Assembly: GCA_030549335.1 (NCBI GenBank)
Contig: JAUKPH010000018.1
Location: 1,612,001 to 1,676,000, forward strand
Reading direction: 5' to 3'
DNA length: 64,000 nucleotides
From: Pontederia crassipes
Lineage: Eukaryota > Streptophyta > Magnoliopsida > Commelinales > Pontederiaceae
Numbering within the stretch: the first letter of the stretch is position 1; each line of letters starts with the position of its first letter. The translations under genes and the position numbers were made by a program. The notes beneath the pieces were generated by a model. The model saw only the letters and a list, made by a program, of their open reading frames with translations, was not told the origin of the DNA and ran no database searches. Positions 1 through 11,656 of this stretch are shown piece by piece.

Positions 1-706
1 ACTACTAGTTTATACAATCCATAAAGAAGAAAGAAATAACCACGATTCTTAAATAGGTTCAACATTTAAATGGACGTTCGATAATAGGGATAACATCATG
101 TAATTCTGAAGCAAGGATCAATGATCAGTCTGATGCAAGTAATAGAAATGAATGCTTTTAGAATAGGTAAGTCATATGCAACATTCTCCCAGCTCTGCGT
201 TCTCCATCACCTCCTTATTCAGGATTCCCGCCTGCAAAATCCCAATGTAAGAGAATTGAATACCCATGAAGGAAAACGCCTAATACAATAGAAATATAGA
301 CGATGAAATAATAATCAAATGATGTTGGTATCATACATAGATAAGCAATAAGTAACATTCTCTGGATTTCTATACTTTGATTGAGATAACAATAGGTCAT
401 ACTTTATCATATCAACATATGTACTCTGTTTCTTTGACATAATTGTGCCTTGTCTTTACTATGCCTTGCCTTGTACTTTACTGATCAATAATTTATCTTT
501 ATCATGCTATGTTCTGTACTTTACTATACTATAGTTTGTTATACATTACTTTACTGTGAGTTGCACTACATTTTTTACATTACTATACTGTCCTTAGAGT
601 TAGTTGTCCTATGCGAACTCGACTTTATAGATTGAGATGCCAGAGATGCCTCTATAACTCTATGAAGCCATAATAGCCATTATAGGGAGGGTGTAATGCC
701 AATGCA
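1..706. other. AT-rich region without recognised gene
   Basis: No frame here resembles a known protein. Positions about 430-580 contain many short direct repeats of the type CTTTACTATACT and TGCCTTG, which look like decayed repetitive DNA. The stretch may be part of the same degraded LTR that continues to about 1340, but no end is visible on this side. Confidence 0.5.
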
Positions 707-1025
707 TACTCTTTTCGAAATATAGGTGGGAGATGACCTGTACCTTAGGAACAATGGTCATTTAAGAACTTGTAAGTTCAGTATCTCCTCAGCTAAACTA
801 CTTGTCCCTCTGGCTCTATACTTTGTAATTCATATGTGGCCTCCTTGGGGAAAACGATGTGTCAATACATCACCCTTTTTCGGAACACAGATAGGAGAGG
901 ACCTGTATCCCCAGGAGCAGTGATCATTAAGGAATCTGTAGGTGCGCTGTCTCCTCGGCTTAGCTACATGTCCCTCACTATACAATCTATGATCTTTGCT
1001 CTATACTTTGGGGCGGCACATAATA
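707..1025. repeat. two-copy tandem duplication, unit about 150-160 bp
   Basis: Two diverged adjacent copies run roughly 707-850 and 867-1025. Each begins CTCTTTTCG or CCCTTTTCG, continues through GACCTGTA and TCTCCTC(A/G)GCT, and ends at CTCTATACTTTG. Short frames over the block carry no recognisable domain. This is most likely an internal duplication in a decayed LTR. Confidence 0.6.
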
Positions 1026-1348
1026 ATCCCTTAATTTCATCTTTACTTTACATGTCTTTATTTATCATTGATGGAGTCCAGAATCACGGATCAGAGGAAG
1101 GTTAAAGTCAGGTCCCTTATTTCTGAGGCAATAATATTATGTATTATTGTCAAATCCCGGCCTGTTCTTCAAGTGGGAAGAGCCCATTAGCCTTTAACAA
1201 TGTCAGACATGGCCTCTAGTGGGCCTGTCCAACGCGAGGCCCTATTGGGAAAGATAGGGCCTAAACAAAATGGGTACCTATCCTTTATTCAATAGAACTA
1301 GGGATGGGTCAGAGAAAACCTGGGTCGGATATCTATCGCGGTATGACA

Positions 1349-2538
1349 TGTTGGATCTAGGTTTTAATGACATATAACATTGTATTTTGATGATACAAAT
1401 CTCGAAATATTAAAGTAAAATACTGAAAAGATTTAAAGAAAAAGGGATAACTTTATGCACTATTCTTTGATTAAATACTTGACTATGATTCCATTAGATT
1501 TTGGATTATAAATATCAAAGTTGTAGAGAATTCTATTACCTTTCCATAGAATTAAAAATCATCTCATTTGGATAATCGTGCAAGATGTTATGCCTAAAAT
1601 AGTGCAGGGCGGTCGAGCTGCCGGCTGGAAAATTGGTCGATCGGTCCAGAATATCGGTCGACCGGTCCAGAACACATGTCGGCCGGTGAGTGCAGAAAAT
1701 GCCCAATTTCATCATGCAGAATGTCGAGATTGTACCGGTCGATCGGTCTGGAACACAGGTCGACCGAACTGTCTAGAATTCGCCAACGGTCACATTTTTC
1801 ATAAAAGAAAGTGTACTGGTCGATCGGTCCATATGTGCGGTCGACCGGCCTGTGAGTCAAATGAACAGTAACAATCAAATTTGAAGGAGAAAATTGTGTA
1901 ATAATTTTTAGATGACTTTCTCACTTGCAGAAGTCTATAAATGGAGTGCCAAAGCCAAAAGGAAGGGCACCCATGATTGAAGCAAAACTTCAAGGAATCA
2001 AAATAATATCATTTCTCTTGAAATTATCATTTAGAATTTTCTTTCTTTCTCTCTTCCACTCTTGTGAGCATAGAATTGTAAAAGAGAGAAACATTTTTGT
2101 TCAGAAAAAATTAGAGAGAGCTCCTGTGTAAAAGATGTTCTAAATTTTATCTCTTGAGCGAGAGAAACAGATTAGCTTCCTAGGAGGAGAGGTTGCATTG
2201 CCTCTCGAAGTGGAGAAAAGATGGTTGATGTAAAGGGCTTTCTTCCTTATCCTATTTGGAACAAAGGAAGGGATTAGTGGAATCTCCGACGGTTTCGAGG
2301 TCGAGAAGTCGGAGCGGGAACGTAGGCCAAGGTGTGGCCAAATCTCATCAACAACCACCGTGTCTTTGCGTTTGATCTTCCTCTCTCTCCCTGTTCATAT
2401 TATGCTTATGATATGAATTGCTTTATTTTAAAAGGTTTTAAAGAATCGGTTTTGTGCTTCCGTGATGATCTTTGTGAAATCAACATTTTTTATTTAACAC
2501 CAATTCACCCCCCTCTTGGTGCCCTTTGGGATCCTACA
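1349..2538 (+). mobile_element. solo LTR, Ty1/copia SIRE/Maximus-like
   Basis: The block starts TGTTGGATCTAGGTTTTAAT and ends with a CACCCCCCTCTTGGTG-type tail and GGATCCTACA, both typical of plant SIRE/Maximus copia LTRs as I know the family. The 5-bp sequence TGACA directly precedes it (1344-1348) and directly follows it (2539-2543), as expected for a target-site duplication. No primer binding site or coding region follows, so this is a solo LTR of 1190 bp left by LTR-LTR recombination. It contains a cluster of GGTCGATCGGTCC / GGTCGACCGGTCC palindromic motifs at about 1608-1850, so the frames across it are not genes. The lineage name rests on end sequences only. Confidence 0.8.
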
Positions 2539-2543
2539 TGACA

Positions 2544-3409
2544 CGTATGACCCGTGCCGAGTCGGGGTCCGACTCGGCTCAAGTTGTGTGGTGTATTAGC
2601 CACATCATCTCGGTCGGAATCATGTTTGATTCGGCCGCGGCCGGTCCATATGACCCCCGGGCCGAGTCTAACTCTGACTTGGGTCGGGTTATTATTCGAT
2701 GATCGTACGGGAAAAAAGACGTGCGACTCGGGCCGAGTCCTCTGAGACCCGGACTAAATCCTGATAGGACCCGGTCGGGTAGCTTGTAACTCGGGCCGGA
2801 TTCTTGGTACGCATATTTGCGCTGGTCATCTTCTTCATTTTCGGCCATCCTCCGACCATCATTTCGTGACGACCATAATAAGAAAAATGTTGCTTATGAT
2901 CTCTGGATCGACATAGGGGCATCACACACAATTTATGATTAAGAATTCATAGCCTAAGGGGATTTAGCGTCTAAAGCACCTTTCGTTCATTTTTTTGTCC
3001 GTCGGTATCGTACATCTTCCTCTTGGACGTCGATCATTCCTGGCCGATGAGGAGGTCGCGGTCTGCTTCACGAACACGTCGAGGACAGATCACCATGTGC
3101 TGGACGTCTTTTGCTCCTGTTGTCATGCTCTCGGTCCGTCGATCCTTCGATGCGCGTCGTCCACCGATGGCGAGGAAGAACAGGGTAGAGCGGCAGCCGT
3201 TGAGAGAGGATCTAAGGGGGTGCGAGGGTTTCCTTCGTGCCCCTCTTATAGTCTCGGCTGGCCCTGCCGGCCGTGACCGAGGCGCAATCGGGGGATTCCT
3301 CCCCCGATTGGGAGTTACATTTCCTTTCCTTTTCTTTTTTTATTCGAATTTGTTTGAATTATTTCCTTAATTGTTTTCGACTCTGATTTTTGAATCCCTT
3401 CCAAATTGG
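2544..3409 (+). other. GC-rich decayed LTR-element sequence, no intact gene
   Basis: Positions 2544-2770 repeat motifs such as GACTCGGG and GGGTCCGACTCGG, as in decayed gypsy LTRs. At about 2888-2940 the plus strand can be read WIDIGASH, which loosely resembles the D(S/T)GAS centre of a retroelement aspartic protease, followed by an in-frame stop. This is a weak remnant call. The GC-rich frame at 2995-3276 has no recognisable domain and I do not call it a gene. Confidence 0.3.
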
Positions 3410-3412
3410 CCA

Positions 3413-4240
3413 CATTACAAGAAAAATGCAAATTACAGACGGTCAAAACCGTCTGTAATTTGCAAAAAACTGTCCGAAATTATGATTTTCGACGGATTTT
3501 TCGACGAAAAAATGGCTGTCGTAAATCATTTTCGACGGTCGAAAAAAAATTCGTCGATAGTTTCGACGGTTATAACCATTGCAAATGTCCGGCGGCCACA
3601 ACCGTCGAAAGTTTCATCGCAACCGCCGAAACTTTCGGCGGTCTCGACCATCGAAATTTTCGACGGTCATTGCAACCGCCGAAAGTTTCGACGATTGCTA
3701 CCACCGAACTTTCGACGATCGCAACCATCGCAAAAAATTTTTATAATATAAAATTAGCCCACCGCTAGCGACCAGATCCGACCGTCAGGCGGCCGATCCG
3801 GCGCCCGCGGTGAGATCCGGCTGCCAAGCGGCCGATCCTACGCCCGCGGCTAGATCCGATCGCCAAGCGGCCGAACCGGTGCCCATGGCGAGATCCGGCC
3901 ACCAGGCGGCCGATCCGGCGCCCACGGCCAGATCCGGCTATCCGACTCCCGTGGCCAGTCCGACCGCCAGGCGGCAGCCCACGGCTGGATCCGATCGCTC
4001 GCGGCCCGATCAGGCAGCCAGGTCGCCGATCCGGCCACCATGCGGCCGTCGGCTGTTGGATCCGGCCGCCTAGCGGTCCGGGCTAGAGAGAGAAGGAGAG
4101 AGAGACGCCGACGGGAGAGGGACGTCGCCGGCCGTCGATGCTTGTCGTCCGATCGGGTGAGGCTCGCCGACAGGTAGAGGGAGAGGGAGAGGGGGAGAGA
4201 GAGAGGAGAGGAGAAAAGAAATAAAGAGTGTGATTGAGGA

Positions 4241-4306
<66 letters not shown>

Positions 4307-4974
4307 AGGTGAGAAAGCGGGAAAACGAAAAAAAAGAGCGGAATAGTGAAATTTTAATTACCGACGGCTTTGATCGTCGAAAACTTAGCAAATATTAATT
4401 ATATATATTATCATGACATATACGAATATGATATTAATTATTTTTAAAGTTACCGACGATCGTGAACGTCAAAATTTATTTAATTACAAAAATAAATTAC
4501 TATATTTAATTATATATAATATTTATTTTTTAATTTACCGACGATTTGAACTGTGGCTAATTATTACTGACGGTCCTAATCATCGAAAATTACGATGATT
4601 TAGACTGTCGCTAATTATATTAACAAAATACTCGTTACATTATATTACTTTTCATTTACCGACGATCGGAACCGTCAGAAATTACGATGATCTAAACTGT
4701 CGCTAATTATATTAATAAAATACTCCTTATATTATATTATTTTACATTTACCAACAGTCTGGACTATCGAAATTACGACGGATAGATACCCGTCAGAAAT
4801 TTCGACATTTCAAATTGTCAAAAAATAAAATAATAATATAATAAATTATATAATTTATTATTTTAATTTCCAACGATTGTGACCATCGCAAATTTTGACG
4901 GATCGCTATCCGTCATAAATTATGACGAATTTCTATCCGTTAGAAACGACCCATCTAAAAATTCCATTGAAGTG
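3413..4974 (+). mobile_element. non-autonomous CACTA-like DNA transposon
   Basis: The left end reads CATTACAAGAAAAATG and the right end reads CATTGAAGTG, both close to the plant CACTA terminus CACTACAAGAAAA and its complement. The trinucleotide CCA flanks both sides (3410-3412 and 4975-4977), matching the 3-bp duplication of the CACTA superfamily. Both flanks hold dense subterminal repeats of the GACGGT/ACCGTC type in both orientations. The centre (about 3770-4080) is a GC-rich run of roughly 30-bp units related to GGCGGCCGATCCGGCGCCC, followed by a purine-rich tract and a long (AT)n run at 4242-4302. No transposase is present, so movement would have needed an autonomous partner. The element is homologous in inverse orientation to the one at 13150-14977. 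Confidence 0.8.
4242..4302. repeat. (AT)n microsatellite inside the CACTA-like element
   Basis: About 60 bp of uninterrupted AT dinucleotides. It makes the lysine- and tyrosine/isoleucine-rich frames on either strand meaningless. Confidence 0.95.
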
Positions 4975-4977
4975 CCA

Positions 4978-5965
4978 AATTCGCTAGGCGTTACACCAAG
5001 GCTGCGTGTGGTAGCCCATTTCCCATCCACCATTACGTTGTCATTAATATTGTAGAAAGTTTTCAGGGTCGCCACTCAAAAGAAAATTGGAAGCTCAGTT
5101 CACGTATCATATTGGGAAAGAGGTTTTATTTCAGAGCTGGCAGCCAGGAAGTTGTTCAATATGTACTAGAAAAAACCTTTGACCATATTTTAGAATTTGC
5201 TTTTTGTCCATATAATATAAATCTTTATATGGTATTCTTGGTCTAATAAATGCTTAACTTCTAAGCTTAAGTTCAGTTTATTATTTAACTTAACATAATA
5301 TATATAATATTTTATATATTGAATTTTTTTAATATTAATAGATATAACTTTAAAATAATATACATTAATTGATGTAAATTGTAAAAAGAAGGACCCACAG
5401 ATCATATATTTTGATGGATTGATCCTTTTGATATCAGTAAACAAGTTATTTACTTACAAACATCTGTGAAGAAGTAATGATGGAACTAGCTTTTATACGC
5501 CTAATAATAGAAGTATCTTAAATAATCATCACAGGGAGGAGAACAGACTACCTGTAATTTAGTTCCACAATCCTCTTATTTTCTTCTCTCATCGTCATGA
5601 GTTCGATTTCCTTATCCAACTCAGTCTAAAAGTTGAACCAAGTATTAGAGAGAGAAAGTAAGAATAAGCATCAAATCAATTAATCTTAAAAAGAAATCTG
5701 TTAACATAAAGAGTTAACTTGGTGCAATTGACAGTTTTTAGTTACATATATGCAGCACATATGCAACTTGAGGAACACGTCTCATTATACGGTTACATAA
5801 GTTATACTGGCATTTCAACGAGCAGAAGCAGATTTCGTCGTACAAACACACGACATGAGTAAGAGAAGGTGCGCCGGGCGACGGGACTTGTGGCGTTTAT
5901 ATTTTACACGTAAGGTTTTGTTGGTGGTGTCGCGCAATGCATGATTCCTGAATCCTGAGCAGGCG
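4978..5965. other. intergenic, nothing recognised
   Basis: AT-rich sequence without a recognisable gene, RNA or transposon end. The frames at 5190-5444 and 5815-6033 on the minus strand have no domain. The second runs into the left arm of the inverted repeat that starts at 5966. Confidence 0.5.
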
Positions 5966-6225
5966 AGTATATCACAAGGATGCCGTCCACGCACAAAATT
6001 CAGGTATTCCCCCCACCCACGCCACCCCCTCAACGCTCAATGCATGTAGGTGAGTAGCACCCACCCATGGTGCATGAGCATGATATATATATATATATAT
6101 ATATAGTGGCTGTTGAGAATGGAATCATCTCTTATACTCACCTACATGCATTGGGCGTTGAGGGGGTGGCGTGGGTGGGGGGAATACCTGAATTTTGTGC
6201 GTGGACGGCATCCTTGTGCTATACT
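5966..6225. repeat. 91-bp near-perfect inverted repeat (hairpin)
   Basis: The left arm 5966-6056 is the reverse complement of the right arm 6135-6225, with two mismatches seen by eye over 91 positions. The 78-bp spacer holds an (AT)n run at about 6082-6105. A transcript from either strand could fold into a long hairpin. The right arm overlaps the 5' part of an open frame that continues into a membrane-segment-coding stretch (6226-6389), so the hairpin may derive from an inverted duplication of an exon or promoter edge. Possible explanations are a young hairpin/MIR-like locus, a foldback element, or a local inverted duplication. Confidence 0.9.
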
Positions 6226-6389
6226 TTCCGAAGGATCATCCAGCTTCTGGCATTCGTGATGTGTTCCTCCTTGTTGCAGTTGCCATCATCCTTTTGTTGT
6301 TTTTCATTCTCAAATTTTATGCCTGGCTCCGCCGTCGCTGGAACGCCCGTGCGGCCCTCGCTGCCAGCCGCCGCTCCAGTACCTCCTAG
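6195..6389 (+). pseudogene. exon-like frame for a small single-pass membrane protein
   Basis: The open frame ends at the stop at 6387-6389 and has no ATG; its first codon after the upstream stop is TTG. It can therefore only be a 3' exon or a broken gene. It codes about 20 hydrophobic residues (VFLLVAVAIILLLFF and on), followed by an arginine-rich tail with LRRRW and ending in serines. The pattern G-(I/V)-R, about 20 aliphatic residues, then a basic tail resembles the intact 59-aa product on the minus strand at 8816-8995, so the two may be paralogues facing each other 2.4 kb apart. A possible splice acceptor TTGTTGCAG lies within the frame near 6270. The 5' part overlaps the right arm of the 91-bp inverted repeat. 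No family recognised; function unknown. Confidence 0.35.
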
Positions 6390-7389
6390 TTTCGCCCACA
6401 ACAAGTGCTGCTGCTTGCCTGTCTTCTCGATGGCCTGCTCCGCTCCTCCTCTTTTCGCTAAGGGCTGCTATATAATTATGCTCCTCTTCTGTATTCAATG
6501 ACTGTTATTTAATATTCAATAACTGTGTTCACAATCACATCAGAGACATATGTATTGCTATGCTACCAAAGGACGATGGCTTTCCATAGGCTGTTCCAAA
6601 CGTAGGAATCGCAGCCCTGGTCTTAGCTCTCTCTTTATCTAATTTGAAAATTTTGATTTTGATCGCCTTTATTTAATGGTCAACTCATTACTTTTGGATG
6701 ACATTAGTACAATTAATATGTATCAGTTTAACATAATTCATGTTTTAATGATAAATGTTGACATATTAGTATTTCTTGTCAAAATATTTTTAGTTTTACT
6801 TAATCTGGATAGAAATATTAATAATGTTTTTTATTGCTAAAATTAATTTCCAGGTAATTGATTTTGATATTTGTTCTGGACAAATTTAACATTAGTATTT
6901 TCAGACTAATATCTGATTTATTTTCAGAAAATCCAATTGGATATTGATTAATATTTTCGGATTAATATGTCATTGCTAAATTTAGATTTTATTAAAAAAT
7001 ATTTTCTTGTTCCGAAAATAACATTTGCTTAAATTTTGTTTTCAGGATTATTAACATCAATTATATTGTGATTGTAAAATTCATAATAACAAACCTTCTG
7101 GTCAGCAAGGGTGGACATTGTTTTTTAATTATTCATATTAATTAACATCGAAATTTATATTTTCAAACAATTACCAAAATTACAATATTATCACATTTAT
7201 TGAAAGTCATTCACGCGACTTATTATAAAGGCAAACAACTATTAAAACATGAAAATAATTATTTGAATTATATTAATGCTTTTTAACTTCCCAAATCAGA
7301 AGATAATATTTTTTATGACATATTCAGTTTATCTCCAAACCATTTTTGGTGCACTGTCATCAAATGTTTTATATTTGTGGGAAAAAAAA

Positions 7390-7423
<34 letters not shown>

Positions 7424-8815
7424 GAATATTAAATTAATTCTGTTACCTGTCAAATTTTGTCCCACATAAATTCATATTAGTATTGTTGGAGGCTTGGAGC
7501 AACACTTACATTTCAGAATATACCTAATATGCCTACGTATATTTGCAAGAAGTGTTTTGAGCCCTGAACATTCATTTATACTAACAACAAGGGAACATTT
7601 TCTTACAATATTTTATAGTTTTCGAAAAATGTCAAAATCTGTTGCTTTGAATTAGAGAAGTTGAGATGTACGTAACATATATTTGCACAGAAAAAAAAAA
7701 AGAAAAAAAAAGGCAGGCCTCCAGCGTCCGTCCTCCCCTCCGGTCCGGCGGCCTCCTAGTCCTAGGAGTCAAGCAAGCGCACGTCCTGTCCTCCCCTGAG
7801 CAGGCTGCAGAGACCACCAACGCAGCTGGAGGTCTCGAAAGCGAAGGTACCAAGGCTGTCGAGCTCGTAATATTGAGCCGACAAGATAAAAACAATATGA
7901 AAAATAAATGAAAAGTGTTTAAAACTGATGTGTAATTAATCTACTCAAAAGTTTAAGCGTGGACCGACCGTAATTTTAACTTTAGTTCAGTTGGACAATA
8001 ATTAAGGAAAAAAATATTTTTCAATAAAAATTTAATCAAGTTTGAAATTTTGTTTTTTTTTTAATTATTTTGATATGCAAAAGTTTAAATCAATAATTTT
8101 ATATTCTTAATAAAAAGGCAGAACGAAGAAGTTATATACACGTACGCGCTGTCATTACTTTTTGGATTTAGAGAAAAATTCTGAAAATAAAATTATAATA
8201 TCCTCCCCACCTGGGTGACGTTTGGTGTCCAAACTAAATTCCTCCTTTTAATTAACTCAAAAATTATTTCCTTTCATCTTCCTAGGAAAAGAAAAAAGAG
8301 AGGAAAAAATGGCGTCCAAAACCAAAGGTAATATGTCTGCTCTCTTCGTAGTCCAGTTATAATGTTAAAAAAAATTTGTTCTTTTCATATTCTTCTCTTA
8401 AATTATCAACTTTGAGAGGAGAGAAGTTTGAAACTTGCACTCGAGCATTTAAACACACACAAAAAGAAAAGACAAATAAGAAGCTTGAAAGTGGATGCTT
8501 CATAAAACCTGGCCTTGAGATAAAGAGAAATATAAGACATTTGCATTGACAAATGACATTAAAACCTTCTAGGCGACTGGGCTTGGGGTTCCTGTCATGT
8601 TGAGCTCCTCCTCCTCCTCCTCCTTCCCGGCCAGCTGCCGCTGCTGCTGCTCTTATTTCCGTCCACGTACATGCAGCTGCATGCCTGCCTTAAAAAATGA
8701 ACTGATCATATCAACACTTACAAAAGTTTAAAAGACAAAGAGGAAAAAGATTAAATAGACATCGATCCGTTGGTCCTTAGCAAACTGCTACGTACTAATA
8801 GACTCTTACACTTGA
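6390..8815. other. AT-rich intergenic region
   Basis: No gene recognised. An (AT)n run lies at about 7394-7420. A small GC-rich patch at about 7712-7865 is open on both strands but shows no domain. At 8310 an ATG in good context (AAAAAATGGCGTCC) starts a six-codon frame followed by GGTAATATG, which looks like a first exon with a donor site; I could not find a continuation. A trinucleotide CTC/CTG-rich tract lies at 8605-8650. Confidence 0.4.
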
Positions 8816-8995
8816 TCATGAGACGCAGACGGCAGCAGGGACCGCCGCGTCGGAGCCCGTGGAGCGGCGCATGCGCAGGCGGGCGCGCACCTTGATGAAG
8901 GCCCATCGCAAGAAAAACAAGAAGAGTATAATTAGAATAACGGCTATCACTATGACGACACGAACCCCGGTGGGGCCGAAGATGGTCTCCCCCAT
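8816..8995 (-). CDS. small single-pass membrane protein (59 aa), family unknown
   Basis: Starting at the ATG at 8993-8995, the frame codes 59 residues. It has a short N-terminus (MGETIFGPTG), a strongly hydrophobic helix at about residues 12-30, then a basic segment (KVRARLRMRR) and an alanine/valine-rich tail. The positive residues after the helix predict a single-span protein with a cytosolic C-terminus. The longer open frame upstream is interrupted visually by an (AT)n stretch at 9071-9091 and is probably 5' UTR or intergenic, so the internal ATG is preferred. Codon third positions are GC-rich (GTC, ATC, CGC) compared with the AT-rich surroundings, which supports real coding. A similar helix-plus-basic-tail frame lies convergently at 6195-6389. 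I do not recognise a family. Confidence 0.45.
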   Translation of the reverse strand: MGETIFGPTGVRVVIVIAVILIILFLFFLRWAFIKVRARLRMRRSTGSDAAVPAAVCVS

Positions 8996-9974
8996 GTGAA
9001 CTGAGATCGAGATTGGAATTATACAAAACCTCGTATTTATACGTACGTACGTACGGTAAATAAACAAGATTATATATATATATATATATATTATATGCTC
9101 TATTCGCAAGATGGAACCACCGTGACAATTTATAAATGTGTTGGTTTTCAAAGCAAGTGAAGTGAGGGTGAAAGTGGAACCACGTACAGCTGCCGCCGCT
9201 CACCTACCGACGGACAAAATCGTGCTGCTCACCTACTGAACCGTGCATGCATGCGACTTCGATCGTTTTTGGGTGCAAAGAAACCAAATTTTGAGAACAT
9301 TTTACGTGTGTGCTGCCGGCCATGGGCGATCTGAAGGTTAAGCCCGGCCTCAAGGGAAAGAGCACAAATTTTAATAATCCGAAGGTTTACCCGCTCGCTG
9401 ATGGGTGCTGTGCGCTCATCCCACATGCAGACGAATTGAACTCGGGTGCGCACACAATTTTTAACGACTCTAAAATTATTAAATTTCTATGGAAATATTT
9501 TCCAATTACAAATAAAAGTATCAATTTTAATGGTCAAAATTATAATATGGACTTTGATTCTATTTTAAAAAAAATATAATGTATACACATATTACGTATG
9601 AAATGATGTTATAATCATATATTCTCATAATGATAAGAATAATACAAGTAACTGATTGGGACAAAATACAATTACTACATATATTATTATATTTTGTTAT
9701 GAAATATAATAATACTCTATCAAAAATATAATGGGGAGAAATGTATAATTTTAAAGAGAGAATTAATATTTTCATGACAATTGGTATAATGTGCTCTATA
9801 CTATTTATGATGGCAATGAAATAAATTATTTTTATTATCAAATTAAAAGAAAGAAAAAATATGCTCTAGCATATTCAAGTAATGGAATTATAAAATATAT
9901 TCTCCTAATGATGTGTAAAGGACTCTTATCATAGAATTATATAATAATTTAAACTCATTGAGATCAAAGACAAT
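8996..9974. other. intergenic, no gene recognised
   Basis: Upstream region of the 59-aa frame. It contains an (AT)n run at 9071-9091 and CGTACGTACGTACG at 9040-9055. The frame at 9310-9579 on the plus strand runs from a GC-rich patch into AT-rich sequence with no domain. The sequence from 9480 to 9974 is very AT-rich with nothing recognisable. Confidence 0.45.
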
Positions 9975-10560
9975 CACTATAAGAAAAATGTGTGTTTCCG
10001 ACGGTTCAAGCCATCGCAAAATGAGAAAAATTCGTCAGAAAATACACTTTACAACGGATTTTCCGACGGAGATGATCCATCATAAAAGTGCTCATGGCAA
10101 ATATTTTTTTCCCACGGCTGGATCCGTGTAAACATTCCCATGGTTCACGATTTGGGCCGTGGAAAATTTTCCTACGGTCCAAGTCATAGGAACTACTCAC
10201 GGACCAAGCCATGGGAACTTCCCACGGTTAGAGCCGTGGGAAAATTGTCCAATGATTGGAGCCACAGGAATTTTTCACGGCTCCGACTGTTACAAAGTCA
10301 TTTTTTAAAATATAAAAAAATCTGGCCGCGCACAGTCGAAACTAACCAGCACGGCCGAACTGGCCGCACACGGCCGAAACTAGCCCGCACGGCCGGAACT
10401 GGTCGCGCACGGCTGGAACTGGCCCGCGCGGCCGAACTAGCCGCGCACGGCGGCCCGCGCGGCCAGAACGGGCCATGCATAGTCGGATCCCCCTCGCGCG
10501 GCCGGATGGATCTGCCCGCGTGGAGGCCGATACAAATATATGATTATATATATATATAAT
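9975..10560. mobile_element. CACTA-like element, one end visible
   Basis: CACTATAAGAAAAATGTG at 9975 matches the plant CACTA terminus and is followed by subterminal repeats of CCGACGGTT and of CCCACGG(C/T)T with their complements. A GC-rich core of GGCCGCGCACGGCCGAAACT-type units follows at about 10320-10530, and an (AT)n run at about 10543-10558. The layout copies that of the element at 3413, but the subterminal motif (CCCACGG...CCGTGGG) marks another subfamily. I found no right terminus, so the true end is unknown and may be lost. No transposase. Confidence 0.6.
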
Positions 10561-10639
10561 GGAGGTCCTCTCCCTATTTAGGTGAAAAATGGGTGGTTCG
10601 GTTCACTGAGGGAAAAAGATGCATGCGGTTCAGCGGAAA

Positions 10640-11545
10640 AAGCGAAGAAAAAAGGGAACTCGCGGCGACGATGACCTCAGGGCAGCGGCGAAGAGGGTGC
10701 GCCCACAACTACTTGGGGCGGCGGTGAATACTGTGTGAAGATGGTGACCTCGGGGCAGCGACGAAGACTGTGCGTCAACGGCGACCTTAGGGCGGCGAAG
10801 ACCATGCATCAGCGACTACCTCGGGGCGATGACAACAAAGAGGGAAGAACTATGGTGACCTCACGACCGTGAGACCTCGAAGCGAAGGGCAATTCACACA
10901 CAATTTGGGGTAGGTGATTCACTCACCGATGAAGTACAGCCGGCGAAGAGACTTCACAACGAAGAGATTCTCACACAATTCAGGGCGGCCGATCTCGCGA
11001 GACTGAAATCAACTTGCAATTGAACAACCAAGAGACGAACAACTTCGATTCACCTATTGGGATGGTGGTCACCGGATCAGTGGTGCTCGCTGGATCAGTA
11101 TGAGTTTTGTTCAGTAAGCGTTTGGTGGTTGTCACCAGATTAGTATGGATGGAGGTGGTGATCGTCGGATTCACAAGCGAATCGAACACTTGTCATGGTC
11201 GCTAGAGCAAAGTGTGGCGGCAGTGGGAGCTTGAACGCGGCCTGGAGAACTTCTGAACATCCACCGATAGAAATTAGGGAGATCAATGTCGTCCGTCCGC
11301 TATGCGCTGGCCTCCAAGTGTCAATGCAGGGAGATCGTCTTTGATCATTCAGTATGTGCTGACCTCTAGGCGTCGACAACCGCACGTCGTCGATTAAAAA
11401 ATTAGGGCTTGGAAACATTGACAGTCGGTTTTGTGATGTTGAACCGGTGTTGTTGGGCCGGTTTTGTGATGTCGAACTGCGCAAATTGTACGCGGCCGTT
11501 GGATTCACATCCGACGACCGCAGGAGGAAGGAGGACAATCATGCA
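10640..11545. other. GC-rich repetitive tract, possibly the rest of the CACTA-like element
   Basis: At 10660-10880 a loose unit of about 55 bp recurs (GACCT(C/T)(A/G)GGGC(A/G)GCG(A/G)CGAAGA). The sequence then becomes a mixed GC-rich stretch to 11545. The minus-strand frame at 11140-11538 has no recognisable domain. Confidence 0.35.
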
Positions 11546-11656
11546 CTTCTAAACCAGGGTTTTAATTTATCAAGTATATAAAATTATGATTATGATCGTT
11601 GTGAACATAATATATTTACTCATTGATATAAAATTTTATTTCTAATGTAATATTAA

